Source of the DNA: an uncultured Alphaproteobacteria bacterium
GTDB taxonomy: Bacteria > Pseudomonadota > Alphaproteobacteria > Methylaequorales > Methylaequoraceae
DNA length: 64,000 bases
Assembly (NCBI GenBank): GCA_902523675.1
Contig: CABZAL010000006.1
Location: forward strand, 1-64,000
Direction: 5' to 3'
The translations under genes were made by a program, and so were the position numbers. This document shows positions 9,003 to 18,098 of the stretch, piece after piece (positions within the stretch are counted from its first letter, which is position 1; the number at the start of each line of letters is the position of its first letter). Below the pieces are notes generated by a model, which had not been told where the DNA came from, made no database searches, and worked only from the letters and a program-made list of their open reading frames with translations.

Positions 9003-10073
9003 TCATTCCCAATTTAAGTCAGGGTAATTAAAGAATGAGAATCCATAGTGATTTAACCACCTTAAGTCATTATCAAAAAAGTCTCTTAAATCTGGCATGC
9101 CATATTTAAGCATACATAATCTTTCAATTCCAACACCAAAAGCAAATCCAGAGGTTTCTTTATTTTCTAAATTACACGCTTTAAATACATTTGGGTGAAC
9201 CATACCACACCCTAGAATTTCCATCCAGTCGTTACCTTCGCCTAAATAAATTTTATTATTTTTCCTAAAACAATTTATATCAACTTCTGCAGAAGGTTCT
9301 GTAAAAGGAAAAAAAGAAGGTCTAAACCTTAATTTTAAATCCTTTTTTTGGAAAAAAATATTACAAAACTGGGTGATAAACCATTTTAAGTTGGAAAAGC
9401 TTATATTTTTATCTACTATCAGACCTTCTACTTGATGAAACATAGGTGTATGTGTTATGTCAGAGTCACACCTATATGTTCTTCCAGGTGCAAAAATTTT
9501 GATTGGTAAATTTGAGTCTTTTAGAGAACGTATTTGTACTGGTGATGTATGAGTTCTGAGAACATTTTTTTTTTCTTCTTTTGAACTTATATAAAAAGTG
9601 TCGTGCATTTCTCTTGCTGGATGATTCTCAGGAATATTTAAAGCTGTAAAATTATGAAAATCGTCTTCTACATCTGGTCCTTCAACATATCTTAGACCCA
9701 TAGAACCAAGAATAGAAACAATTTCTTCAATCGTTTGAGTAATTGGATGAACTCTTCCTGAATTTAATATATTTTGCCTAGTTGGCATTGTCGGATCTGA
9801 AAATTCAACTTTTATCTTATTTTCAATTTCTTTTTTTTTAAAAAAATCCTTCCTCTCCAAAATGAGTTCTGAAAATTCACGTTTAAATAAATTTAATTGT
9901 TTACCAATTGTTTGTTTGCCTTCGGCATCTAAAGACGAAAGTTTTTTCATCTCATTATTTATTAATCCATTTTTCCCGAAGTATTTAACTTTTATCTTCT
10001 CTAGACTTTCGATCGAATTAGATTTTAAGACTTCATTTTTAGCTGAAAGAATAACATCTCCGAAATTCGTCAT
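9003..10073 (-). CDS. pheS: Phenylalanine-tRNA ligase alpha subunit
   Basis: The product has 356 residues, with an N-terminal coiled-coil arm (about 1-100) and then the class II synthetase core. Visible motifs include HPITQTIEEIV, GPDVEDDFHNF with NHPAR, THTSPVQIR, and the ATP-site motif 3 in FGVGIERLCML. The alpha subunit holds the phenylalanine and ATP sites. It follows rplT and precedes pheT, the standard bacterial order. Confidence 0.98.
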   Translation of the reverse strand: MTNFGDVILSAKNEVLKSNSIESLEKIKVKYFGKNGLINNEMKKLSSLDAEGKQTIGKQLNLFKREFSELILERKDFFKKKEIENKIKVEFSDPTMPTRQNILNSGRVHPITQTIEEIVSILGSMGLRYVEGPDVEDDFHNFTALNIPENHPAREMHDTFYISSKEEKKNVLRTHTSPVQIRSLKDSNLPIKIFAPGRTYRCDSDITHTPMFHQVEGLIVDKNISFSNLKWFITQFCNIFFQKKDLKLRFRPSFFPFTEPSAEVDINCFRKNNKIYLGEGNDWMEILGCGMVHPNVFKACNLENKETSGFAFGVGIERLCMLKYGMPDLRDFFDNDLRWLNHYGFSFFNYPDLNWE

Positions 10074-10088
10074 GAAACTTTTATTTAA

Positions 10089-10442
10089 TTATTTACTTGC
10101 TTGAATTTTATCAATAATATTTTTAAAAACTTTTGGCTCTCGAGCAGCAAGATCTGCTAATATTTTTCTGTTAAAATTAAGATTTAATTTTTTTAACCCA
10201 TTCACAAAGCTTGAATATTTTAATCCATGCAAACGACAACCAGCATTTATTCTTTGTATCCACAAACTTTTAAATACTCTTTTTTTGACTTTTCTATCTC
10301 TATAAGCATATTGGGCTGATTTTTCAACGGCTTGATTAGCGGCACGGAATGTGTTTTTTCTTCTTCCGTAAAAGCCCTTTGCTTGTTTGATAATTTTTTT
10401 GTGTCTTGATCTTGTTGTTACACCAGACTTAACTCTTGACAT
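10089..10442 (-). CDS. rplT: 50S ribosomal protein L20
   Basis: This 117-residue, very basic protein begins [16 protein letters not shown] and has the L20 core [19 protein letters not shown] and [19 protein letters not shown]20 nucleates assembly of the large subunit by binding 23S rRNA. In many bacteria it also represses its own operon through an mRNA pseudoknot. I did not identify that structure here. It lies 11 bases after rpmI. Confidence 0.98.
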   Translation of the reverse strand: MSRVKSGVTTRSRHKKIIKQAKGFYGRRKNTFRAANQAVEKSAQYAYRDRKVKKRVFKSLWIQRINAGCRLHGLKYSSFVNGLKKLNLNFNRKILADLAAREPKVFKNIIDKIQASK

Positions 10443-10453
10443 TTTCTTACTCT

Positions 10454-10654
10454 TTAAATTTTGGTATTCATATATTTTTTTACAATATTACTATCTTGCT
10501 TTGACATAATGATAGGACCTTTAGCATTTCTTTTCATCTTTTTTGATTTTTGTGATAAGTTATGTCTTTTGTTACTTGCATACATTACAACTTTTCCAGT
10601 TGAGGTAACTTTAAACCTCTTCTTAGTTCCACTTTTTGTTTTTAATTTTGACAT
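10454..10654 (-). CDS. rpmI: 50S ribosomal protein L35
   Basis: The 66-residue basic protein starts [22 protein letters not shown] and continues with a [14 protein letters not shown] segment, the L35 signature. It sits in the universal infC-rpmI-rplT cluster. The 75-base gap up to infC could hold control elements, but I see no convincing structure. Confidence 0.97.
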   Translation of the reverse strand: MSKLKTKSGTKKRFKVTSTGKVVMYASNKRHNLSQKSKKMKRNAKGPIIMSKQDSNIVKKYMNTKI

Positions 10655-10729
10655 AAAATTTCAATATAAATATTGTTAGTTTTAACTTATAAAGATTTTT
10701 AAAATCAAATCAAGAGAGATTTAATAAAA

Positions 10730-11257
10730 TCACTTAGGAGCTATGATCATGGTCATCTGTCTACCTTCTAATTTTGGCACTTGCTCAATTTTCGCTAAAG
10801 ATTCGATTTCTTTTTCAAGTTTTTGTAAAATTTCCATACCTTTTTGATGATATGCCATTTCTCTTCCTCTAAATCTAAGGGTAATCTTAACCTTATCTCC
10901 TGAACCTAGAAATCTTTGAATTGATTTAAGCTTTACGCCATAGTCATGGTCTTCAATTCCAGGTCTTAGCTTAACTTCTTTAACTTCAAAAGTTTTTTGT
11001 TTCTTCTTTGCTTCAGCTAATTTCTTTTGGAGTTGATATTTGTATTTACCGTAGTCGATAATCTTACAAACAGGAGGTTTTGCATTCGGGGAAACTTCCA
11101 CTAAGTCTAATCCTAATTCTGAGGCTTTTTTTAATGCATCTTCGATTTTCAGTACACCCAGCATTTCTCCATTTTCAAGTACTACTCTCACCTCAGCCGA
11201 AGAAATAGATTCGTTAATAGCCGGTCCACGATTATTGGTGCGGCTTACCTTATTCAT
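10730..11257 (-). CDS. infC: Translation initiation factor IF-3
   Basis: The 175-residue protein has the IF3 N-domain (GPAINESISSAEVRVV, then LGLDLVEVSPNAKPPVCKI), a lysine-rich linker (about 74-95) and the C-domain (EVKLRPGIEDHDYGVKL to RQMTMIIAPK). IF3 checks the initiator tRNA-start codon pairing on the 30S subunit. Many bacteria use AUU for infC autocontrol, but here an in-frame ATG is present 11 codons before the conserved N-domain, so classic AUU autoregulation is not evident. It follows thrS. Confidence 0.98.
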   Translation of the reverse strand: MNKVSRTNNRGPAINESISSAEVRVVLENGEMLGVLKIEDALKKASELGLDLVEVSPNAKPPVCKIIDYGKYKYQLQKKLAEAKKKQKTFEVKEVKLRPGIEDHDYGVKLKSIQRFLGSGDKVKITLRFRGREMAYHQKGMEILQKLEKEIESLAKIEQVPKLEGRQMTMIIAPK

Positions 11258-11326
11258 TTACCATCAATTTTATTTACCTATGATTTTTTCATTTATGTAA
11301 TTCCCGAATTTTTTAAAATAAAGGCA

Positions 11327-13270
11327 TCAGTTGCTCACATTTTCAGAAATACTGCAAGAGTTTTTTATTTTTTTTAAAAAATCCTTTAAATCTAATACTT
11401 GTTGATCTTTTTTTCCGAGGGTTCTTAGAGACACAGTTTGTGTATCAATCTCTTTGTGGCCTGCAACTACAATAAATGGAATCTTTTTCACTGCATGTTC
11501 TCTGATTTTATAATTTATTTTTTCTTTTCTATCATCAATAATAGTTTCTATTCCTAGTAGTTTTAATTCATCATTAATAAGTTTGATATAATTTAAACAG
11601 TCATCATTAATATTTATAAGTGCTACTTGAGTAGGCGCTAACCAATTAGGTAGTTTGCCTGAAAAATTTTCAATTAGAATTCCTATAAATCTTTCAAACG
11701 AACCTAAGATTGCTCTATGAAGTATTACTGGTCTGTACTTTTGTCCATCTTCGCCTATGTAGGATGCATCTAATCTTTCTGGTAAAACAAAATCAACCTG
11801 AAGAGTACCACACTGCCAATCTCTTCCGATTGCGTCTTTTAAAACAAATTCAAGTTTAGGACCATAAAATGCTCCCTCTCCTTTGTTTAATTCATAAGAA
11901 TATCCAGCCTCATTGATTGCTTCTCTTAATGCATTCTCAGCTTGATCCCAAACCCCATCTTCTCCTGCTCTGTTTTCTGGTCTATCAGCAAACTTGATTA
12001 CCACCTCTTCAAAACCAAAATCCTTATAAACTTCCATTAGAAATTTACAGAATTTTTCTGTTTCTGAAACAATTTGTTCTTTTGTACAAAAAATGTGCGC
12101 ATCATCTTGTGTAAATGCTCTCACTCTCATCAAACCATGTAAAGCTCCGGAGGGTTCATTTCTGTGGCATGACCCAAACTCCGCCATTCGAATTGGTAGG
12201 TCTTTATAGCTTTTAATTCCTTGTCTAAAAATTTGAACGTGACATGGACAATTCATAGGCTTAATAGCTAAAGTTTTTTCTTCAGATTCACAAGTAAACA
12301 TATATTCTCTAAATTTTTCCCAGTGCCCAGATTTTTCCCACAATGATCTATCTACTAGTTGAGGGGTGTTGACCTCATGATAACCATTCTTTTCTAACTT
12401 TTTTCTCATATAATTCATAATTTTTCTATATATTTTCCAACCCTTTTTGTGCCAAAAAACTGATCCCGCAGCATGCTCTTGAAAATGAAAAAGATCCAAT
12501 TCTTTACCTACTTTTCTGTGATCTCTTTTCTCAGCTTCTTCAATCATCATTAGATATTTATTTAATTCATTTTCATTCTTCCAAGCAGTTCCATAAATTC
12601 TTTGTAGCATTTCATTTTTGGAATCACCTCTCCAATAAGCTCCTGAAAGTTTCGTTAATTTAAATGCTCCCACAAGATCTAGGGTTGGCAAATGAGGTCC
12701 ATGACATAAATCAATAAATTGAGAATCTCCCTGGGTATAAATTTGGAAAGACTCAGTTTGTTTTGATTCTTCAATTATTTTAATTTTATAATCTTCGTTT
12801 CTATCTTTAAATAATGATATAACTTCTTTTTTCGTATGAAGAGTTTTATAAATATTGGATTTCTCCAATACAATTCTTTTCATTTCTTTTTCAATTACTT
12901 CTAAATCTTCTAAAGAAATTGGTTTTTCGAACATCACATCGTAATAGAAACCATTTTCAATTGTTGGACCAATAGCTAATTTAGATTTGGGGTATAAATT
13001 TTTAATCGCTCTAGCAAGAACTTGAGCGGCAATTGTATGTCTCATTATTTCAAGACCTTCATCTGTACTGACGGTTATTATAGATATCTCACAATCTTTT
13101 AAAATTGGATCGGTTAAATCTTTTTGCTTTCCATCAATTTTTATAGCCACAGCTTGTTTGCTCAAACTTTTAGATATAGTTTTAGCAACATCATAACCAG
13201 AAAAACCACCAGGAAATATTTTTTTACTACCATCAGGAAAAGTTATTGAAATTTTTTTAGATCCATTCAT
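11327..13270 (-). CDS. thrS: Threonine-tRNA ligase
   Basis: The full-length product (647 residues) has an N-terminal TGS domain (1-66), the SAD editing domain, then the class II core. Visible elements are MNCPCHVQIF (zinc-ligand Cys), RMAEFGSCHRNEPSGALHGLMRVRAFTQDDAHIF (motif 2, in pieces), GEGAFYGPKLEF, and the C-terminal anticodon-binding domain. It charges tRNA-Thr and edits Ser-tRNA-Thr. It is the first gene of the translation run. An AT-rich 56-base gap separates it from the glycosyltransferase gene at its 5' side and probably carries its promoter. Confidence 0.98.
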   Translation of the reverse strand: MNGSKKISITFPDGSKKIFPGGFSGYDVAKTISKSLSKQAVAIKIDGKQKDLTDPILKDCEISIITVSTDEGLEIMRHTIAAQVLARAIKNLYPKSKLAIGPTIENGFYYDVMFEKPISLEDLEVIEKEMKRIVLEKSNIYKTLHTKKEVISLFKDRNEDYKIKIIEESKQTESFQIYTQGDSQFIDLCHGPHLPTLDLVGAFKLTKLSGAYWRGDSKNEMLQRIYGTAWKNENELNKYLMMIEEAEKRDHRKVGKELDLFHFQEHAAGSVFWHKKGWKIYRKIMNYMRKKLEKNGYHEVNTPQLVDRSLWEKSGHWEKFREYMFTCESEEKTLAIKPMNCPCHVQIFRQGIKSYKDLPIRMAEFGSCHRNEPSGALHGLMRVRAFTQDDAHIFCTKEQIVSETEKFCKFLMEVYKDFGFEEVVIKFADRPENRAGEDGVWDQAENALREAINEAGYSYELNKGEGAFYGPKLEFVLKDAIGRDWQCGTLQVDFVLPERLDASYIGEDGQKYRPVILHRAILGSFERFIGILIENFSGKLPNWLAPTQVALININDDCLNYIKLINDELKLLGIETIIDDRKEKINYKIREHAVKKIPFIVVAGHKEIDTQTVSLRTLGKKDQQVLDLKDFLKKIKNSCSISENVSN

Positions 13271-13326
13271 GTTAATTAATTTTTGGTTTGAGGTATGATA
13301 TAATATTTTTTTATTTAATTTTGAAG

Positions 13327-14268
13327 TTAATTGTTTTTTTCTTCAAGTATAATTGATACAGTTTTATTTACGAGTGCTGAACATTCATTATTATAATTTA
13401 AAATAGTGACATGTTTACCTAGTGGAGCGCATAATTGTGGATTAGAAAATTTGGTGAAAAATACTACCAGTTTTCTTTTTGCTAGTGAGCATAGGTGCAT
13501 TGCTCCAGTATCATTTCCTACAATGCACAAAGAGTCTTTTGATAGAGAAGCCAACTTGCAAACATTAAGTTTTCCGCAAAAATTTATAATGTTAGGAAAT
13601 TTTTTTTTAATTTCTTCGCATAATTCTAATTCGTCGTTTGCACCTACAATTACAGAGTCAATTTTATGTTCCAATAATTTTTTTGCAACTTCAATAAAAA
13701 CATCAATAGGAATTCTTTTATTCTTTCTTCTTGCAGAGCCTCCTACAACAAATATTACAAATGATTTCTTTTTTAAACTGTGTTTAAATTTGCTGTCAAA
13801 TATCCATTTTTCTTCAAATTTAAAAAAATTTTTAATATTAGCTATTTTAAGTTGTTCTCTTTGTCTATCGATTGTGTGCATCAAGTCCCTATTAGGGTTA
13901 AAATGAAAATAATCTGAATCATTGACAATACCTGACCATTTAGTAATCTTTTTATCGAAAAGATTACTATAACTAGAAGATCTGTTTGAGGTTTGTAAAT
14001 CATATACACACATAAACTCTTTAGCATTTAAGTTCTTTTTTAATTTTATTTTGTCCAAGAAATAAAACATAGACCGTTTAATAACTATTATTTGATCAAA
14101 CCAATTACTTCTTTCAGCAATATCTTTATAAGCAATTTCTGTAATTAAAACTAATTTAGATTTTTTATGAAATTTTCTGATAGAGTACATTGCTGATAAA
14201 GACAATATAAAGTCTCCTAGACCTCCAAATTTAACAATTAAAACTTTTTGATTTAATAAGATTTTCAT
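13327..14268 (-). CDS. Glycosyltransferase family 9 (heptosyltransferase-like)
   Basis: The 313-residue protein has the GT9 layout: an N-terminal VKFGGLGDFILSLSAM (residues 13-28), a Rossmann second domain starting near FVIFVVGGSARRKNKRIP, and the nucleotide-sugar site CIVGNDTGAMHL. GT9 enzymes usually add heptose from ADP-heptose to the LPS core, and hldE, which makes ADP-heptose, is elsewhere in this window. The exact acceptor is not known. Its 5' end overlaps the preceding glycosyltransferase gene by 38 bases. Confidence 0.88.
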   Translation of the reverse strand: MKILLNQKVLIVKFGGLGDFILSLSAMYSIRKFHKKSKLVLITEIAYKDIAERSNWFDQIIVIKRSMFYFLDKIKLKKNLNAKEFMCVYDLQTSNRSSSYSNLFDKKITKWSGIVNDSDYFHFNPNRDLMHTIDRQREQLKIANIKNFFKFEEKWIFDSKFKHSLKKKSFVIFVVGGSARRKNKRIPIDVFIEVAKKLLEHKIDSVIVGANDELELCEEIKKKFPNIINFCGKLNVCKLASLSKDSLCIVGNDTGAMHLCSLAKRKLVVFFTKFSNPQLCAPLGKHVTILNYNNECSALVNKTVSIILEEKNN

Positions 14269-15403
14269 AAATTTTTGTTTCTTTTTTCAACATATCCACC
14301 ATTTCAAATTTCTCTTTTATTCTTTTTCTAGCAAGATTTCCAATTTTATCTTTTTGATCTTGAGTTAATCTTACTACTTCCATAATTTTCATTGCCAAAA
14401 TATCTGGATCATTTTCTTTTACTAACCATCCAGTTTTTTTATTAATTACAATGTCCTTAGAACCACCAATGTCAGTTGCTATAATTGGTTTTCCCATTGC
14501 ACTTGCTTCAGCTGAAACTCTTCCAAAAGCTTCAGGTTCAATCGAAGAAGAAATAACTACATCGGCAGTTGAATAAATTGATGGCATATCCGTTCGGTTT
14601 CCTAGACATAGCACATGACTTCCAATGTCTAGTTTTTTAATAAATTTTTTTATTTTTTTTAAATATCCTTTTCTGTTTTGTTCTGATCCGACAATCAACA
14701 TCAAGAATTCAAAATCGGGATTGTTTAAAGTTAATATTTTAGCAGCTTCTATTGCAACTAGTTGTCCCTTCCATTCCGTTAATCTTCCCGGAAGCAAAAT
14801 AATATGTTTTTGTTCATTTATAGATATCTCTTTTAAAAAAGACTCTTTTCTAGTCCTAGTAATTGCCTTTAAGTCAAAATATTTTGTATCTATTCCTCTA
14901 TTGACAATCTTTATTTTTTTTAATTTTTCAGGAAAAAATTTCTTTATTTGAGTGTTGATAAAATCTGATATTGCTATAATTACGTCACCCTCAGTCATAA
15001 CGCCATTATATTTTCTTTTAAAAAAATTATTGTTTCCACTGTAAGTTCCATGGTAGGTCGTAATCAAAGGAATTCTAAACTTTTTAACAATTTTGTTAAA
15101 ACAAAAAGCTGGCCATCTGCTCCTTATATGAATTAAATCTGGTTCAATGTGAAGAATAAGATCTACAAAATGCTTTCTTGCTCTAAAAAAATTTATTATA
15201 CCTTTTTTATTTAAAGGTATTTTAAAATGTTCAACCCCCTTGTGTTTATATTTTTCAGACATGTCACCTCCAGATGAAACTATAATTGATCTATAACCTT
15301 TTTCTTTCAAAAATTTTGCTATATCAAGTGTTCCTCTTTCCACTCCACCTCCAGATTGTTCTAATGAGGGTAAAATTTGAATAATTGTCTTCATTGAATT
15401 CAT
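14231..15403 (-). CDS. Glycosyltransferase family 4
   Basis: This 390-residue GT-B enzyme has an N-terminal acceptor domain (QSGGGVERGTLDIAKFL, about 16-32) and a GT4 donor domain with LLPGRLTEWKGQ. The EX7E element SSSIEPEAFGRVSAEASAMG carries both glutamates of the retaining GT4 mechanism. It probably builds the LPS core or another surface glycan with the adjacent GT9 gene; donor and acceptor cannot be told from sequence. ATG 15403 and a second ATG three codons on are both possible starts. Confidence 0.88.
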   Translation of the reverse strand: MNSMKTIIQILPSLEQSGGGVERGTLDIAKFLKEKGYRSIIVSSGGDMSEKYKHKGVEHFKIPLNKKGIINFFRARKHFVDLILHIEPDLIHIRSRWPAFCFNKIVKKFRIPLITTYHGTYSGNNNFFKRKYNGVMTEGDVIIAISDFINTQIKKFFPEKLKKIKIVNRGIDTKYFDLKAITRTRKESFLKEISINEQKHIILLPGRLTEWKGQLVAIEAAKILTLNNPDFEFLMLIVGSEQNRKGYLKKIKKFIKKLDIGSHVLCLGNRTDMPSIYSTADVVISSSIEPEAFGRVSAEASAMGKPIIATDIGGSKDIVINKKTGWLVKENDPDILAMKIMEVVRLTQDQKDKIGNLARKRIKEKFEMVDMLKKETKIYENLIKSKSFNC

Positions 15404-15415
15404 ATTACTTTTTCC

Positions 15416-16279
15416 TCAATTTTTTAAAAGCTTAAAAATTTCATTTAGTCCAACTTTATAATCCTTTTTTCTTGGTCGCCAATTTAATTTATCTTTAAAT
15501 TTCTTATTTGATACTCTTTTGTTTTCTGTATAAAAACTCCTTGTCATTTCTGAAACTTTCGAATCACTAAGTTCTATATACTTTGGTTTTTTCTTTTTTA
15601 AGAGTTCAAAAGCATATGATGTAACCTCATCGCTTGGACAAGGATAATCATCTGTTAAATTAAAAATCTCTCCTGGAGTAGGTTTTTTAATACTAAATTG
15701 AAGTGCAGTTGCAATATCTTCAACGTGAATCCTTGAAAAAAATTGATCTTTTTTTTTTATAAAGTTTAAATTATCAGTATTAATTCTTTCAAAAATTGAT
15801 CTTTTAGGACCGTAAATACCAGGTAATCTAAAAATATGAATGGGAAGTTTGTGCTCTGAAAAAAGGTTTAAATACTGTTTTTCAGCTGTTATTCTATTTA
15901 GTGACCTTTTATTTTTAGTCTTTAACTCTGATTTTTCATCCACCCAATTACCTCCATGGTCTCCATAAACACCAGTTGTCGACAAATATCCTAGCCATTT
16001 TAAAGAATTTAAATTTATTAAATCTTTTTTTATATGATGGAAAGGTATATCCCCGTAATCGTTTGGAGGGATAGAATTTAAGATATGAGTTACATTTTGT
16101 AGGATTGAATTTTTATCATTTAAAAATTGTTGAAAAGCATATCTTTTTACAAACTCAAAATTAAAATACTTAATTTTAAAAGGTACTTGATTATGTACAC
16201 CTATGATTTCAAATTTATTTTGAATTAAAGGGGTGAGAAATTCTGTGCAATATCCTGCTCCCAGAAAAAGCATCTTCAT
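15416..16279 (-). CDS. Atypical SDR / YeeZ-like NAD-dependent epimerase family protein
   Basis: The 287-residue product starts with a beta-strand and FLGAGYCTEFL, a glycine motif of the atypical SDR type (YeeZ-like). It then has YLSTTGVYGDHGGNWVDE (Ser-Thr and Tyr of the active site), NRITAEKQYLNLF and LPGIYGPKRS. These proteins look like sugar-nucleotide epimerases but few have known substrates. It overlaps the LysR regulator stop/start by 4 bases and sits upstream of two glycosyltransferases, so a role in sugar or envelope metabolism is possible. Confidence 0.8.
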   Translation of the reverse strand: MKMLFLGAGYCTEFLTPLIQNKFEIIGVHNQVPFKIKYFNFEFVKRYAFQQFLNDKNSILQNVTHILNSIPPNDYGDIPFHHIKKDLINLNSLKWLGYLSTTGVYGDHGGNWVDEKSELKTKNKRSLNRITAEKQYLNLFSEHKLPIHIFRLPGIYGPKRSIFERINTDNLNFIKKKDQFFSRIHVEDIATALQFSIKKPTPGEIFNLTDDYPCPSDEVTSYAFELLKKKKPKYIELSDSKVSEMTRSFYTENKRVSNKKFKDKLNWRPRKKDYKVGLNEIFKLLKN

Positions 16280-17175
16280 TTATGCTCTGCCATTATTCTT
16301 TCTCTAATCCAATCATAAGCTGGATGATTAGTTAACTCCTTGTGCCACACAATCTTTGTGTATCTTTTTTCTAATTCTAAAGGAAGTTCAACCATAGAAA
16401 AATTATATATGTTAGCTAGTCTCTTGGCAGTTTTAGAGGGTAATGTGAGTATTAAATCACTGTTTTTCAGAACATTCGGACATAAAGTAATTAAATCAAT
16501 TCTGACAGCAATATTCCTTTCCAACTCCAACTGATTTAATGCTCTATCAACTGGCGATATTGGAGCGCCTGTTGGGGCAACCCTAAGATGTTTAGATGCT
16601 AAATATTGATCAATTGATAGTTTTTTTTCTTTAGAAAATTGATGCTCTTTTCTCATCATGCATAAAAATCTTTCTTCGAATAAAACTTTAGATCCGAATC
16701 TTGAAGGGATAGATTCAAATCTCCCTATAGCATAGTCGATTTCATTGAAGTCAAGAAGTTTTAAGGCATCACTACCTTGATCAGAAATTACCGATAGGCG
16801 AGAATTTGGAGAATTTTTTTCTAAGAAACTTACTAAATTAGGAAGAAGTAGTGGTCCGATGTCATCTGACATGGCTAATCGAAATAATTTTCTTGAAGAT
16901 AAAGGGTCAAATTTTATATCCGTTAATGTTGATTCCAAACTAGATAAAGCAATTTGTATTGGTAATGAAAGTTCTACAGCTCTTGGAGTTGGTCTCATAC
17001 CTTTTGGCCCTCTTATAAACAACTCATCTTTCATTAAATACCTAAGCCTATTTAAAGCATTACTCATAGCTGGTTGTGTAATCCCAACTTTTGAACTGGC
17101 TTTAGTTACATTTCTTTCTTCATACAAGGTTCTAAAAACTACTAAAAGATTAAGGTCAAATTTATTAATATTCAT
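16276..17175 (-). CDS. LysR family transcriptional regulator
   Basis: The 299-residue protein has an N-terminal winged HTH (FDLNLLVVFRTLYEERNVTKASSKVGITQPAMSNALNRLR in pieces, residues 6-45) and a type 2 periplasmic-binding-like effector domain (about 90-295). The RxPxMRPTPRAVEL region resembles the NodD/NahR-like branch. It is divergent from uppP across a 68-base gap holding a 10-bp inverted repeat, and overlaps the SDR gene by 4 bases, so both sides may be under its control. The effector is unknown. Confidence 0.92.
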   Translation of the reverse strand: MNINKFDLNLLVVFRTLYEERNVTKASSKVGITQPAMSNALNRLRYLMKDELFIRGPKGMRPTPRAVELSLPIQIALSSLESTLTDIKFDPLSSRKLFRLAMSDDIGPLLLPNLVSFLEKNSPNSRLSVISDQGSDALKLLDFNEIDYAIGRFESIPSRFGSKVLFEERFLCMMRKEHQFSKEKKLSIDQYLASKHLRVAPTGAPISPVDRALNQLELERNIAVRIDLITLCPNVLKNSDLILTLPSKTAKRLANIYNFSMVELPLELEKRYTKIVWHKELTNHPAYDWIRERIMAEHK

Positions 17176-17185
17176 AAAAGAAATG

Positions 17186-17217
17186 ATATAGTATTTTAAT
17201 ATTATTTAATACTATAT
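17186..17217. promoter_or_regulatory. 10-bp inverted repeat in the LysR-uppP divergent promoter region
   Basis: ATATAGTATT (17186-17195) and its exact reverse complement (17208-17217) flank a 12-base AT spacer. It lies between the LysR start (17175) and the uppP start. LysR regulators usually bind dyads in such divergent regions, so this is the best operator candidate here. In DNA this AT-rich some dyads arise by chance. Confidence 0.45.
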
Positions 17218-17243
17218 AATAAAAATATAATATATGCTACGAT

Positions 17244-18098
17244 GTGGTAATGTATCTGTTTATAGCTATATATTGTTTTATTCAGGGATTTACTGAGTTT
17301 TTGCCTATAAGTTCACAAGCACATTTAATAGTTTTTAATAATTTTTTCGAATTAGAAATAAATGAATTGTCCTTAAGAAGTATAAATATAATGGCTCATT
17401 TTGGATCATTGCTTGCTATTGTTGCTTATTATTTTAAAGATTGTCTAAAACTAGCTCTATCATTTAAAAATTTTTTTCAAAGCTACTTAGATCCCTACAC
17501 AATTCTTCTCAACAATATTATTTACGCTAGTCTGCCAATTTTTTTTATTGGCTATTTTGTAGCTAATCAAATATCAACAAATTATTTAGAGTCTCTCACA
17601 CTCATTGGGTGGGTTTCAATTATATTTGGTGTTTTGCTCTATTATATTGATAAATACTGCCTACGGATTAAACATCTCGACAGAATAGGTTTAAAATCCT
17701 CATTAATAATTGGTTTCTTTCAATCTTTAGCAATAATTCCAGGAATTAGCAGATCTGGAGCTGTGCTAACTATAATGAGATTTTTTGGATTTACTAGATC
17801 TGATTCTGTTAGATTTTCAAATTTTTTAAGTATACCAGCAATTAGCGGCGCAACTATTTATCTTATTTTCAATTTAAAGTCTGAATATGATTATGTTGAT
17901 TATTTTAGTTTTTATAATCTGTTAATTATTTTTTTAAGTTTTTTATTTTCAATATTTTTTATTCATTTCTTAGTTACGTGGGTACAAAAGTCTTCTTTAG
18001 CTTTGTTCATGTGGTATAGAATTATATTTGGTACACTTATTATTTTTTATACAAGTATAGATTTAGGTGATGTAGGTTGGAACAATTACTTCCAATGA
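17244..18098 (+). CDS. uppP: Undecaprenyl-diphosphatase (UppP/BacA)
   Basis: The membrane protein (284 residues, or 282 from ATG 17250) has about eight hydrophobic segments and both active-site motifs: QGFTEFLPISSQAHL near the N-terminus and IPGISRSGAVLT around residue 170. It recycles undecaprenyl diphosphate to the monophosphate carrier used for peptidoglycan and other surface polymers. The first codon is GTG at 17244; the ATG two codons later is equally plausible. Its last 36 bases overlap the end of the convergent NDUFA9-like gene. Confidence 0.96.
   Translation: MVMYLFIAIYCFIQGFTEFLPISSQAHLIVFNNFFELEINELSLRSINIMAHFGSLLAIVAYYFKDCLKLALSFKNFFQSYLDPYTILLNNIIYASLPIFFIGYFVANQISTNYLESLTLIGWVSIIFGVLLYYIDKYCLRIKHLDRIGLKSSLIIGFFQSLAIIPGISRSGAVLTIMRFFGFTRSDSVRFSNFLSIPAISGATIYLIFNLKSEYDYVDYFSFYNLLIIFLSFLFSIFFIHFLVTWVQKSSLALFMWYRIIFGTLIIFYTSIDLGDVGWNNYFQ

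Noticed and set aside
8232-9017. 261-codon plus-strand open frame
   Set aside because: It lies entirely antisense to the well-conserved pheT N-terminal region; its translation has no family features.
13406-13906. 166-codon plus-strand open frame
   Set aside because: Antisense to the GT9 gene, whose domains are intact; no independent support.
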